From Elysia chlorotica (taxonomy: Eukaryota > Mollusca > Gastropoda > Plakobranchidae): DNA of 64,000 bases. The stretch lies in the NCBI GenBank assembly GCA_003991915.1, contig RQTK01000286.1:1-64000 (forward strand), read 5' to 3'. Positions 47,331 to 58,442 of the stretch are shown in pieces. The first letter of the stretch is position 1, and the number at the start of each line of letters is the position of its first letter. The notes beneath the pieces are model-generated. The model made no database searches. It saw only the letters and a program-made list of their open reading frames with translations, and was not told the origin of the DNA. The position numbers and the translations under genes were made by a program.

Positions 47331-47504
47331 TTTAAAAAAATATATATTAAAAATAATTATATCTAATAAATATTATAAAAAGACAACCCAGCTGATTTGT
47401 CATGGGATGAAAATAACATACATTCGGCTCAATTATTATTTTTTTCCCTTCCCTCTTTCCCTGCTTTCTCTGTCTCTTTCCCTACTCTTCTCTCTCTGTC
47501 TCTA

Positions 47505-47546
<42 letters not shown>

Positions 47547-47586
47547 CTTCTCTCTCTCTACATTAACGCCTTTCTTTTATCTCCCG

Positions 47587-47860
47587 ATTGCTTCCTCTCT
47601 CCCCATTCGCTATTGTCTCTTATTTGTTTCCCCTTCATTGCCATGCCTTTTCGAAGACTTCTGAGCTTATATGGAGTCATGGGAAATCTGATCCTCGCCC
47701 CAATATTCTCTCAGTATTGCTATTATTTTCTTGTCAAATTGCCTCGAAAACTAAAAAATGTCATTATTCGTTTTACCTGAAGCATCATTCCGTTCAATGC
47801 TTTCCTTTTAAACGGAGGGCGGAATTATAATACAATGTAATGCACTGCGGGGCACCTCTC

Positions 47861-47870
<10 letters not shown>
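47587..47870. repeat. Direct repeat, copy 2
   Basis: Partner of 47041-47330; CT tracts lie next to both copies. Confidence 0.88.
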
Positions 47871-47893
<23 letters not shown>

Positions 47894-47984
47894 GTCTGTG
47901 GGTCTCTCTCTCTCTTTATCTCTCTCTCTCTGTCTCTCTCCATCTTTCTCTCTCTCACCCCCCCTCTCTCTCTCTCTTTCTCTC

Positions 47985-48023
<39 letters not shown>

Positions 48024-48030
48024 TTAATAA
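47863..48030. repeat. CTGT/CT then (AAT)n microsatellites
   Basis: GTCT units, CT tract, then about 14 AAT units. Confidence 0.95.
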
Positions 48031-48134
48031 TAATGGAGAAAAAAAACAACAATAACAACGGTGTAAAATACAAAAAGAAACAGATTTTAAGTATTTCAGG
48101 AAGTACATACATTCAATGATGTGTGTGCAAAGAC

Positions 48135-48190
48135 AGAGAGAGAGAGAGACAAAAACAGAGAGAGAAAGATGGAGAGAGAGAGGCAAAGAC

Positions 48191-48260
<70 letters not shown>
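48135..48260. repeat. (GA)n microsatellite
   Basis: Impure at the left and pure GA at the right. Confidence 0.95.
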
Positions 48261-48262
<2 letters not shown>

Positions 48263-48599
48263 TGCTTCAATTTGAACTCGATAGCAAGAATACCAATCTC
48301 AGTACATGTACATGTGTAATGATAGACAGTGCCTTCCACACAGGTCACGCCGACTGTATTCAGTTGTAAATATCAACCACCATTTGGAAGGGATTTGTTC
48401 AAAACAATATTGTGTATTTAGAGGCTTAATGTTGTAACTACCAAGAGTTAAACGAGAATAGTTGGAATGTTTTGCTTCAGACTCGCGGTACATGTGCGGC
48501 AAAAGTAACCCATAGTGCGGGTTGGGTCAACTTGGAAAACGTGCCCGAGTTAGAAATGTGAGGCGTTGTGTGGTTTGTGGTCTATATATATATCCTGGA

Positions 48600-48660
48600 A
48601 GCGGTGTTGGTGGTGACAATGAGGATAGTGGTTGTGGTGATGATGATGATGATAAATATT

Positions 48661-48703
<43 letters not shown>

Positions 48704-48747
48704 GGATGATGATGATGATCATGACTATGATGATAATAATAATAATT
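48600..48747. repeat. (GAT)n microsatellite
   Basis: GAT/GGT triplets followed by AAT. Confidence 0.95.
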
Positions 48748-49224
48748 CAATAATAGCAACAGCAACAATAAATGCAATAATAACAAAAACAACAAATACC
48801 TAATAAATAACATAAGTACGTTCATGCACAAGTTTTTTTTTTAAATGTTGCATAACAAAATTAATCTCGGTGATAGGAAATATTATCCACCTTTTGACTT
48901 GAACATTGTACTTTCCGGGAGAACGTGAAGATTTAAACTCGTAAAACTCGGTAGGTCACTGAGGCGTTACCACAGGGGCGTGCACACTAAAGGCCGTTAC
49001 TCGTTTGTGATTGGTGACTTGGGGACTTGCCCCATACATAGACCGTACTGACACAGTTATGAAACATTGCAGGAATGAATGTCATGTCTGGTGCAGCCTC
49101 GTGTACTGATCTAGATAAGCCAAAAAAAAAAAAAAATGGAACGTTTGATAGGCCTACATTGTGCGTAGTTACTAGGGAAGGAAAAGATAACGGCAAAGGA
49201 AAAAAGGAAAATAAAGTTGCACAG

Positions 49225-49618
49225 TGGTGAGTTTCCGCTATTACGTCACACGTGGCAGCCCACACCAGTAGAGTGCACTTTAGCCTTGAGCTTTGTTGAT
49301 CTTCTGTGATTGGTCCAACCAGTTTTAGCGATACGGATATAATTCTAGGCTTTGCTCGCTCGAAAGTCACACTTGTTGGTTTAGGAGGCTGTAGTGGTTA
49401 GTGCTATAACACTGCATTTTTAGTCCTTCTCTCGATCTAGAGTCTCATTTCAGCACCATTGAGACGTTAAAACATATTACAAAATCTTACTTGAGGAGCA
49501 GTGTTTTTTTATACTAGGAAAACTCGAAACGGAGAAATTAAGTGTTAGTTGAGGATTCAAGCTAACGTAACATTTTACCAAGAACTTGTTCAAATCGTGA
49601 TAACACAACATATCTTAG
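49225..49618 (+). promoter_or_regulatory. GLUL: Candidate proximal promoter and 5' UTR exon of glutamine synthetase
   Basis: Promoter-like words: TTACGTCACACGTGGC (CRE plus E-box, 49241) and GATTGGTCC (inverted CCAAT, 49309). Downstream the sequence reaches a strong donor CTTAG|GTGAGC with the exon end at 49618. The next good acceptor is before the coding exon at 50105. The transcription start is not defined. Confidence 0.45.
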
Positions 49619-49778
49619 GTGAGCGATGGTTTTAACTCCGTGATTATTAGGTACTCACACTCAATCACAATCATATTTATGTTGATTAGTGATTGACCAA
49701 AGCCTTGCTTGTAAGTTGTATGCCTTATTGAAGGGTTGATGAATCACCACCCCAGTTGGATGGATAATTTTCAATCTC

Positions 49779-50022
49779 ATTTCTGAAATAGTCTAAATCT
49801 TGAGTATCTTAGGAATTAGATATGAAACTAGACGATCTAGCTTACAATGTTATGGTACACGTTTTAATATTTATTTTACTCTGGACTGTTTGATATGCAT
49901 TTCTAAACCACTCTAAATCTTGAGTATCTTAGAAATTAGATAGGACACCACACGATTTAGCTAACAATGTTAAGGTATATGTTTTAATATTTATTTTTAC
50001 TCTGCACTGTGTTTGATATGTT
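49779..50022. repeat. Two-copy tandem repeat, about 120 bp
   Basis: CTAAATCTTGAGTATCTTAG, GAAATTAGATA and GTTTTAATATTTATTTT occur twice in the 5' UTR intron just before the coding exon. Confidence 0.85.
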
Positions 50023-50162
50023 TCTTTGATTTGTTGACATTTTTTTTTTGCCTCACAATTTTATTATATTTTTTTCTTTTCTTTTTCTTTTCCATCTCCA
50101 CCAGAGAATTTGAGGTTAAGCACCAGCTAGTGTGAGACAGGAAAACAGTAAACTTAAGCATC

Positions 50163-50234
50163 ATGTCGACCGCACACTCCAGTAACCCGTCGGTCCTGGA
50201 CAAGTTCCTGGGCCTGGCAATGCCAGATAGCAGG
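50163..50234 (+). CDS. GLUL: Glutamine synthetase, coding exon 1
   Basis: First coding exon of eukaryotic-type (GSII) glutamine synthetase, the cytosolic or mitochondrial enzyme that joins ammonia to glutamate with ATP. It encodes MSTAHSSNPSVLDKFLGLAM and four more residues (24 codons, phase 0). The donor is AGCAGG|GTGAGT. A TTTTCTTTTCC-type pyrimidine run and CACCAG acceptor precede it (exon from about 50105), so a spliced 5' UTR is expected. An in-frame TGA at 50133-50135 fixes this ATG as the start and rules out an N-terminal targeting extension from this exon. Confidence 0.93.
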
Positions 50235-50917
50235 GTGAGTACAGCGTAGTTGAGATTCAAACCCTACCCCGCCCACTCTGTCACCCTGCGGCTCTTCGGC
50301 AGTGACATACATACACTGTACACACCGCACACACCATAGTATATTAATTACTTAGTGACACTCTTGCTGTTTTCTCTTAACCTCTCACCCCCCTTTTTTT
50401 GTTGCCCCTTCTCAATTTATTATACAGTGACTGAGTAATTTTTTTGTCATGAGCTGCTCGTTTTTTTTTCAGTTGCACTAATTAATCGCCAATGTGTTCC
50501 TAAAATGAGTTTCTAACTCAAAACTTGTGCACACCATCATGAAACAGACAGTACAGGGGTTCTGAACAATCCAACTTCACCCCCTCGTCACCATGTCATT
50601 TTCATTAATAACCTTTATTACAAGGTGTTCTGTTAGTAGCAACAACTTTATAAATCTATATATATTCAAACACGCACTGCTAATTCAATGTTTCATCGTA
50701 AATCAGTATCTCGGGTTTCAGGACAAGCACAAAATTCACGCTAAATAGCCTTCATTTCTCTAGTTGCTATCACCACATCATCGCATTGCCAACCATCTTC
50801 ATTTCTAGTGTAACATTTACTTCTACCACCATTGCAACTGTAAGTCTTGAGGCCCGCCCACACAATATAGCCCATGTCGCCTACGTTGGAGGTTAACTTA
50901 AGCTCAACTCAACGCAA

Positions 50918-51220
50918 CCACCACCACCACCACCACTACTACTACCCCCATCACCACCAACACCAGCACTACCATTTTGTCAATATAGTAACATGCATGA
51001 CAAGTTCTGAAAGCGATACTCAAAGCATCCACCACCACCACCACTATACCCATCACCACAAACACTACCATTTTGTCAATATAGTTACATGTATGAAAAG
51101 TTCTGAAAACGATACTCAACGCAAGCACCACCACCACCACCAATACTACCCGATCACCACCAACACCAGCACTACCATTTTCTCAATATAGTTACATGCA
51201 TGACAAGTTCTAAAAGCGAG
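50918..51220. repeat. Three-copy minisatellite with CCA core, glutamine synthetase intron
   Basis: Unit of about 105-120 bp: CACCACCACCACC..., CACTACCATTTTGTCAATAT, AGTTACATGCATGACAAGTT, CTGAAAGCGA. The third copy ends about 38 bp before exon 2. The text before it (50828-50922) is a diverged SINE tail. Confidence 0.88.
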
Positions 51221-51257
51221 TAATGTACATGTATAAATTTTTTCCTTTTGCTCACAG

Positions 51258-51348
51258 GTCATGGCCGAGTACGTCTGGATAGACGGAACAGGGGAGGGCC
51301 TGCGCAGCAAATGCCGCACTCTGGACTCTGAGCCACACAAAGCTGAGG
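51258..51348 (+). CDS. GLUL: Glutamine synthetase, coding exon 2
   Basis: Encodes [20 protein letters not shown] and [10 protein letters not shown] (residues 25-54) plus one base. This is the start of the N-terminal beta-grasp domain; [15 protein letters not shown] is a hallmark of animal glutamine synthetases. The acceptor is TTGCTCACAG|GTCATG and the donor GCTGAGG|GTGAGC (phase 1). It joins exons 1 and 3 in frame. Confidence 0.97.
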
Positions 51349-51482
51349 GTGAGCAGTAGTAAATAGTATTGTTTGAAACCGTGAGCAATAATCGCTCTAC
51401 TCGCTCGTATACCAGTCTTGTACTTCTCCCTCGTATAGCCGTTAGCGTGCTGACGTGCCGTACAAACTCACTCACTTCTCTA

Positions 51483-51512
51483 TAGTTCTCTCTCTTTCTA
51501 TTTTTCTCTTTC

Positions 51513-51550
<38 letters not shown>

Positions 51551-51706
51551 NNNNNNNNNNNNNNNNNNNNNNNNNNNNNNNNNNNNNNNNNNNNNNNNNN
51601 NNNNNNNNNNNNNNNNNNNNNNNNNNNNNNNNNNNNNNNNNNNNNNNNNNNNNNNNNNNNNNNNNNNNNNNNNNNNNNNNNNNNNNNNNNNNNNNNNNNN
51701 NNNNNN

Positions 51707-51764
<58 letters not shown>
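51483..51764. repeat. (CT)n tract with assembly gap
   Basis: CT repeat runs into 156 Ns (51551-51706) and continues as CT after it. The gap is unresolved microsatellite sequence in intron 2. Confidence 0.98.
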
Positions 51765-51766
<2 letters not shown>

Positions 51767-52283
51767 GTTTAACTTCTGTCTCTTAGATTCACTGGGGCAG
51801 GTTTATCGTATGTTTGTCGTTTTAACGTATCTCAGGTGTATAGACCTTTGTACAGAACAGAAAAAAAATTTCAATTTGTCTCTCTACAGACAAACTTTTT
51901 CTCTCTTTCTTGTCTATATTACAAGGCGGTAGATGCTTACGTCATTTTACATTTCGTTTACTCTTCCCTGATTGTTTTATATATATATCAATAGTTTTAT
52001 CCTAATCTTTCTGACGAGCTAAGCAGTCCAGTCCCCATTGGTTCTTCTTAACACACGCAAAAGACGTGCAACTTGTTGATCGAATTTAGATCAAATCAAT
52101 GCGTTTTTGAACGTGGGCGAAGTCAAAGTTGATGCACAATCTTGATAATACATGTAATGTAGGCCTAGATTAACCTTTTCAGCCCACGTAATGGCACACT
52201 GTATGAGATTACACAACAAAGTCCACGTGAGTCCACTAGAACTTTTATCTTTCTTTTTGTCACCTAGTGCTGCTGCACTGGTT

Positions 52284-52410
52284 CGCTATCTTCCTCGAGT
52301 CTCGAGTTCGGGTTGTTTTTTTTTAGTTGAAGAGGAGGAGACAAGCGGAGCCGACCAAAGTCCTTTACCTTCTTGATGGGCACGTTTTTTGTTGATTCCA
52401 CCGTTTAAAA
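52284..52410. repeat. Direct repeat flanking a SINE, copy 1
   Basis: CGCTATCTTCCTCGAGTCTC, TTAGTTGAAGAGGAGGAGAC and TTGATTCCACCGTTTAAA recur at 52742-52875. Confidence 0.88.
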
Positions 52411-52450
52411 GTGGAAGGGGGGGGGGGAGGGCACTTATCAGTCTCACATA

Positions 52451-52735
52451 GGGGGAGGGGGGGGGCGCGGTGGTCCTGGGTAGAACGATCGGCTTCCGAC
52501 ACAAAAGATCCGGAGTTCGAGCCCTGGCGATTTCGGTACTTCGAGCCCTGGCGATTGCGCTTCCTACTGGTAGGGTCGGTGTCAGTTTAATGTGACAGAC
52601 TGAGACAGGAGTCGTGGTATCCCCACCCTGTTTCGTGTGTGGCAGCACATAAAATTGCCAGACGTTAGTCTTGGGGCCCGTCCACAATATATCCTATTAT
52701 AGTGCTGATGTTGGACGTTAAACCAACTCAATTAA
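52451..52735 (+). repeat. Full-length tRNA-derived SINE with partial head duplication
   Basis: Contains CGAGCCCTGGCGATT twice in a row (B-box region), then body and tail AACCAACTCAATTAAAC. Confidence 0.92.
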
Positions 52736-52741
52736 ACCCCG

Positions 52742-53015
52742 CGCTATCTTCCTCGAGTCTCGAGTTTCAAGTTGTTGTTTTTTTAGTTGAAGAGGAGGAG
52801 ACAAGTGGAGCCGATCAAAGGTCCTTTAACCATCTTGATAGGGCACGTTTTTTTGTTGATATCCACCGTTTAAAGGACCTGGTGTCCCCTTTATCCGACG
52901 TGATTGGACACGTTCTTTTGTTGATATCCACCGTTTAAAGGGCCTGGTGTCCCCTTTATCCGACTTGATTGGACACGTTTTTTTGTTGATGTCCACCGTT
53001 TAAAGGGCCTGATGT
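52742..53015. repeat. Direct repeat copy 2 running into a 65-bp minisatellite
   Basis: After the copy of 52284-52410, the segment GATATCCACCGTTTAAAG..ATTGGACACGTT repeats with a 65-bp period (52858, 52923, 52988). Confidence 0.88.
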
Positions 53016-53429
53016 CCTCAGTTGTGTTGGCATGATATCTCAGACCCATTAGGCAATGCCACACTTACCTCGAGAGTCCGCACTGGTTCAGTGTCTGGAT
53101 CTGATAGCGGGAATTACCCATTTGTTTTTGCATCTAAGAGAATAGAACTTTGGCGACGTAATTAACTGTGTTATCATCGGAGGAAAGCTTTCGATGTTCT
53201 GAGTTGATAGGAACAAATAAACCCTTGAAGTCTCAAGATTGGAGTGGTGGTTTGGTTCGATAAGGGTTTAAAATTCACATCAGACATGTTTTTGTTTGGT
53301 TGTGTTACAAAATATAGGCTTTGTTTGGACATTGTATAATTTTTTGCTTTATTATTGTTTTATAATTGCCTCTTGGTTTAAGTCTTGTCAGGTTCTTGAA
53401 CTTTATCGTAGTTTTGTCTTCCCTTGTGG

Positions 53430-53569
53430 TTAACCGGCTAAGACAGGAGTCTTGGTATCCCCGCCCTGTCTCATTTGTGGCAGCACATAAAATTGTCAGA
53501 CGTCAGTCTTGAGGCGCGTCCACAATATAGCCTATATAGTGCTGCTGTTGGACGTTAAACCAACTCAAT
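53430..53569 (+). repeat. 5'-truncated SINE
   Basis: Starts at TAACCGGCTAAGACAGG and ends ACGTTAAACCAACTCAAT. Confidence 0.88.
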
Positions 53570-53668
53570 ATTAACCCTTGTGGTTAGTTCAACTCAAAAT
53601 AATATGTCTACCTAAACTGTGAATATGACAACATCAGTTGTACTGGATGTCAGGGTAACCCTCAAACT

Positions 53669-53918
53669 GTGGTAGAACATCGGCTTCCGACGTAAAAGGT
53701 CCTGAGTTCGAATCCTGGCTGTTGCGTTCCCTACTGGTTGAGTCGGTGTCAGTATAATGTGACCGGCTGAGACAGGAGTCATGGTATCCCCGCCCTGTCT
53801 CGTGTGTGGCAGCACATAAAATTGTCAGACGTCCGTCTTGCGGCCCGTCCACAGTGTAGCCTATATAGTGCAACCGTTGGACGTTAAACCAACCCAACCA
53901 ACCAACCAACCAACCAGC
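53669..53918 (+). repeat. tRNA-derived SINE with perfect 10-bp target duplication
   Basis: Flanked by CCCTCAAACT at 53659-53668 and 53919-53928. Slightly 5'-truncated head (GTGGTAGAACATCGG), B-box GAGTTCGAATCC, and a tail of about six CAAC units. Confidence 0.93.
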
Positions 53919-54849
53919 CCCTCAAACTCATAAAATTTGATCGTTGCAACAAGCGCCATATTGGCACAACTTGATCGTGGTACTTGTAGTCGATGCTATT
54001 GGCGATCTTGTATAGTTTTCCCACAGCTGTTGTTTGATAGGCTCCGAAAAAAATCTTTACGCAATCACCTTTTGTACAATGTTTTATAATCTACATCGTT
54101 TGCGAAACTGCCATATTGTACGGTCTAAACTGTATTGGTATCTTTTGCTAAGCATTGTTGTGGTCTCAGCGATTATTAACTCCATATTTTTGTGTAAACA
54201 TTGCGTGAAGGTTTCCAATAAGCAAAACAGGAGTGGTGTTTGCCATATTATTATTCGTAGAATTATAAAAGTACATTTTTTACGCAAAAAATTTTGTTGT
54301 GCAATTCAATTTTGAGCCTTCAGGGCCAAAAGTTTTTCTTCGAGAGTCTCCAAAGTTAAAGTTTGCCCGCACCTTCTCGCACCTCAAAGAAACACGCAGG
54401 AAAGTCAGGAGTTTTTTGTAAGCTAAGTAAACATGACAGCAGAGGGCAAACAAAGTTCTTGCCTCTGGGCAAAATCATAGCGCCATGAAATACAACACGG
54501 TTGTTTACCACGGAAATCTTGACTTGTTTACCTACAACTTTGACGTTTGACATCCTGGAAAATAGAATAACCCTCGCAAACAGACCTTTTTCAAAACGTA
54601 GGATATCAGGATAAAAATCTTTTTGCATTTATTCCAGGTGCTTAAACAAACAAATACGTTACTGTATAGATCTAAGTTTTCCCCCTGAGGCTGTGTACTG
54701 GCTCCAAAGCTGACTGAAAAAAATAAATGTTGTAGTGCGTCTCCTGATCTCTGAAAGTTCTACCGCACTTTAGGACTGCTTGATTCCGCTCTTGACTTTC
54801 AGTGAATTAGGGCTTGTCTCCTTTTTGACATTTCTCATGTCCTTATAGC

Positions 54850-55058
54850 TCCTCCTCCTCCTCCTCCTCCTCCTCCTCCTCCTCCTTCTTCTTCTTCTTC
54901 TTCTCTTCTTCTTTCTTCTTCTTCTTCTTCTTCTTCTTCTTCTTCTTCTTCTTCTTCTTCTTCTTCTTCTTCTTCTTCTTCTTTCTTCTCTCTTCTTCTT
55001 CTTCTTCTTCTTCTTCTTCTTCTTCTTCTTCTTCTTCTTCTTTCTTCTCTCTTCTTCG
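54850..55058. repeat. Polypyrimidine CTC/CTT tract, about 210 bp
   Basis: Strict pyrimidine strand of CTC then CTT triplets, with 15-30-bp mirror-like sub-blocks (TTTCTTCTCTCTTC recurs). Long homopurine-homopyrimidine DNA can form triplex structures. Confidence 0.93.
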
Positions 55059-55939
55059 TTAGTTAATATTATCGTTCTACATGTAACACTTAACAAGTTC
55101 CCAGCTTTTAAATGTTTTAGGTTCACATTATCAAAAAGCCCTCCACCCGTGTCGGGTCTTTATTCAAAACTTCTTTAATTAATGGGTGGTGGAATTGATA
55201 CAAATCTAGATAGAATGCGTGCATGCAGTTCGCCCATACATAATTATGCATCTATGCATTTAGCCTATATTTTTTTTATAACCTATACCTTATTTTATGT
55301 AGCATAGAATGATCCAAAGACGAGATTTTAATAAGACGATGAACTGAATCAATGAATAGCTCAGTTGACGAGAACACAATGCGGAAAATGTTTATTACCT
55401 CTAGGTTTTTTGCCATGCTGGGTATTTGGCTCGCCCCCAGATCCTGCATGACGATTGTTATCGCACCTGTTATTAAAGTAAGAGATATTTTTTGCTAATA
55501 CAAAAAAACTAGTTTTAGCCTCAGCAAAGTCACGTATTCAAGCAGACAACCTGGTGGTATTTAGCCCATCCCCAAACGTTAAACCCAACGCCCCGTGAAT
55601 GTTACCTTTGCGCCAATAGATTTTTCAAGATGAGTACATCGCAATTGGGATAATACTAAGAGTATAACAGGTGGACAGAAATATTGTATCGCTTCGAATC
55701 ATTGTGTGGTTTATAATAGCTCTTTTTCGATCCAACATTTAACATCTGCCCTAGGCGATTCTGCATTGTCCTAATGGCAATAAATGTGACGCAGAATCAG
55801 AAAACAGCAATACTTACAAAAGGCGGTGGGCGGAAGAGAGAGGTTGAGGATGACAATACATTGACGTGAAAAGTAAATTACATAAGTGTCGATATTATTT
55901 GATCAACAGCGAGGTTCTATTACGCAAGGAGGTATTGCG

Positions 55940-56175
55940 TGCGATGTTAAATCCAATGATGTAACATTTCCATTGCATTGTTGAAATCACGTGCTCTAAA
56001 ATCTCAATTGAATTGTTCAAGCCTTGTGTTGTAACATCTCAATTGGATTGTTTAAATTTAAATCCAATGATGTAACATTTCCATTGCATTGTTGAAATCA
56101 CTTATTGTAAAATCTCTATTGAATTGTCCAAACCCAGTGTTGTAACATCTCAATTGGGTTGTTCAAATTTAATTT
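55940..56175. repeat. Two-copy tandem of about 115 bp with half-unit symmetry
   Basis: AAATCCAATGATGTAACATT, TTGCATTGTTGAAATCAC and GTGTTGTAACATCTCAATTG each occur twice; the halves are themselves related. Confidence 0.85.
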
Positions 56176-56780
56176 TGCTGTGTACATTCACAAGTAAAAC
56201 AGCGCCTTCTATTTCAGGCTTTCACACCTAGGTCAACCCGAAATAAGGGAGAACATTTTTTCTATTATGTTCTGCATAAAACATTTCTCCCAAGACCTGT
56301 TCCCACGCCCACCTTAAAAGTACTTAAAGTCTTGAATTGGGCACACAAAATGTGGATCGCCCCTCCCCCTTGCTCCCCCCCCCACCCCCTCCCGAAAAAA
56401 AAATATTGAAATGGGACCATAACCTAGATGCCTCTAGCGCCCGACAAAAGACCGTAAAATGAAAACTTCATTTTTTGGGAATAACAAACATGGGAAGCGC
56501 CTTCTACCATGAAAATTGCAGGTTCACCTTTTTTAACCACCCCAGACAGTATATTCGGTGTTATCTTCCATATATTAAACTGAACCGCATGGAGGCGGAT
56601 GTTTAGGCTGTTCTAGACATTGACATAAGAAAAGTACATAATATAGGACATAAGCAAGCCTGTTAAACGGTGTGTGAAGATTTTCAAGTTGCTTCAAGCT
56701 CCACCGATCCACGTTAGACATGGTCTGATGATTTTACCACTTCGCCTTATATGGAGTTTCTTTATGATTGCCTCTTTGCT

Positions 56781-57040
56781 AGGAGAGGGGGAGGGGAGGG
56801 TGGCGGTAGCCCTGGGGTAAAATATCCGCTTCCGGCGCAGGAGGTCCGTGGTTCGAGTCCTGGCGATTTCGTCCCCTACTGGTTGGGTGGATGCCGGCTG
56901 AGACAGGAGTCATGGTATCCCCGCCCTGTCTCGTGTGTGGCTGCATATACACTTATCAGACGTTACTCTTGGGGCTCCTTCCACACTATAGCCTATATAG
57001 TGCTGACATTGGACGTTTAACCAACTCAACTCAACTGTAT
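56781..57040 (+). repeat. tRNA-derived SINE with 9-bp flanking duplication
   Basis: CTCTTTGCT occurs at 56772-56780 and 57041-57049. Head GGCGGTAGCCCTGGGGTAAA, B-box GTGGTTCGAGTCC, tail AACCAACTCAACTCAACTG. Confidence 0.9.
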
Positions 57041-57825
57041 CTCTTTGCTTGAAATATTTTGAGGTGCAATATTATAGTTACTTTTGATATTGCATACGTA
57101 GCCCACAACACTTAACCCTTTTCGGTCCAGTAAACACCGCGATTTAAAATAATAAGCACTTCCTCAATTGTAATGGCACGTAAATGATCATACATTTGAT
57201 CCCTTGCATCATCCGAGTCTTTGAGAACGACACCCGCTTTGGATGTATTCTTGCGTTGGAACGCATGGTTGCAGCTTCCTTACATTGTCTCCTCTTATAG
57301 TTATCTGATATCACGCATCATGCAACACTTTAAGCCTTTCCAGTGTCTTTTCAAATAAAGACCAACAATACTTCATTCAATAGATCATTTGGCGTTAGAG
57401 ATGTCAGTTGGAAGAGCTCTTGACTAACAATGAAGTAGTTTGAGGTTCAACCCTTTGCTGATGTTCTGGGCATCTCTCGACGTAAAACCTCTGTCTAAAG
57501 GATTCATTGGAGACCCCATTGAAAAGTTTAAAAAAATCAGTTTTACAAATTTCTTGGAAGCATCTTCTGGTGTCTTTTTCAGCTGTTTCTCATTTGAATA
57601 ATTGCTATCGCCAATCAATGGGTGTTTAGGAAATTATCTGGTGATCTATCTTTAGTCTTTATCTTTGTTTGTCGGTTTTTGATTACACCTCGGTTGCCTA
57701 TGTTTGTTTTAATCGGCCTTTTTAAAAAAGACATACATTTACCACATTGTGAAATTGCTGAACCACACCAACACCCCAACCTATATCTTCCTATTGCTAC
57801 AACGAACAATAAATTAAACACACTT

Positions 57826-57905
57826 AAGATAAGATAAGATACGATAAGATAATCCTTTATTATCCCATAGGGAATTTTTTCTTGGTTGTACATACATAAA
57901 CACAC
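57826..57905 (-). repeat. Possible LINE 3' tail
   Basis: Reverse strand reads AATTCCCTATGGGATAATAA then AGGATTATCTTATC repeats, as at 33600. Confidence 0.4.
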
Positions 57906-57935
57906 CAGTTGTACATGTGTGACATAAAAAATAGT

Positions 57936-57941
57936 GATGAC

Positions 57942-58023
<82 letters not shown>

Positions 58024-58028
58024 GTAAC

Positions 58029-58102
<74 letters not shown>

Positions 58103-58174
58103 TAACAATAAAAATGATATTCGTTATGATGATGATGATATTGATGATGATATTGATGATATTGATGATGATAT

Positions 58175-58214
<40 letters not shown>

Positions 58215-58225
58215 AATAATAATAA
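57936..58225. repeat. (AAT)n then (GAT)n microsatellite, about 290 bp
   Basis: About 55 AAT units with a few AAC/AGT changes, then GAT/ATT triplets. Ends 55 bp before a glutamine synthetase exon. Confidence 0.97.
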
Positions 58226-58280
58226 TGATAATAAAATAACGTTTATATGAATACATATATACATTTATATGTATCTCCAG

Positions 58281-58442
58281 ATTGCCCAGTATGGAACTTC
58301 GACGGTTCCAGCACATACCAAGCCGAGGGCTCCAACTCAGACATGTACCTGTACCCCTGCGCCATCTTCAAAGACCCGTTCAGGGGCGGCAAGAATATCC
58401 TGGTTCTGTGTGACGTCTACAAGTACAACAAGAAACCCGCAG
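58281..58442 (+). CDS. GLUL: Glutamine synthetase, coding exon 3
   Basis: Encodes residues 55-108 and one base of the next codon: [20 protein letters not shown] then [28 protein letters not shown] and EGSNSD are strict family motifs; this loop reaches into the neighbouring subunit's active site. The acceptor is TGTATCTCCAG|ATTGCC and the donor CCCGCAG|GTGAGA (phase 1 in and out). The acceptor lies only about 55 bp after a 290-bp AAT/GAT microsatellite. Confidence 0.98.

Larger units (their letters stand above)
53930..56780. other. Glutamine synthetase intron 2, otherwise unassigned
   Basis: Apart from the two repeat tracts listed here, no exon or transposon protein was seen. Confidence 0.5.

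Noticed and set aside
52286-52687. 133-codon minus-strand open frame (and similar ones at 28187, 38243, 43483, 53634)
   Set aside because: They are translations of the SINE, recognisable by the shared HETG.GYHDSCLSRS-type or HTRQGGDTMTPV-type strings; not proteins.
54770-55126. Open frame of poly-Lys/Arg
   Set aside because: Read-through of the CTC/CTT tract, not a gene.
57615-58316. Long open frame of poly-Ile/Leu/Asn on both strands
   Set aside because: It is only the AAT/GAT microsatellite read in different frames; no coding signal.
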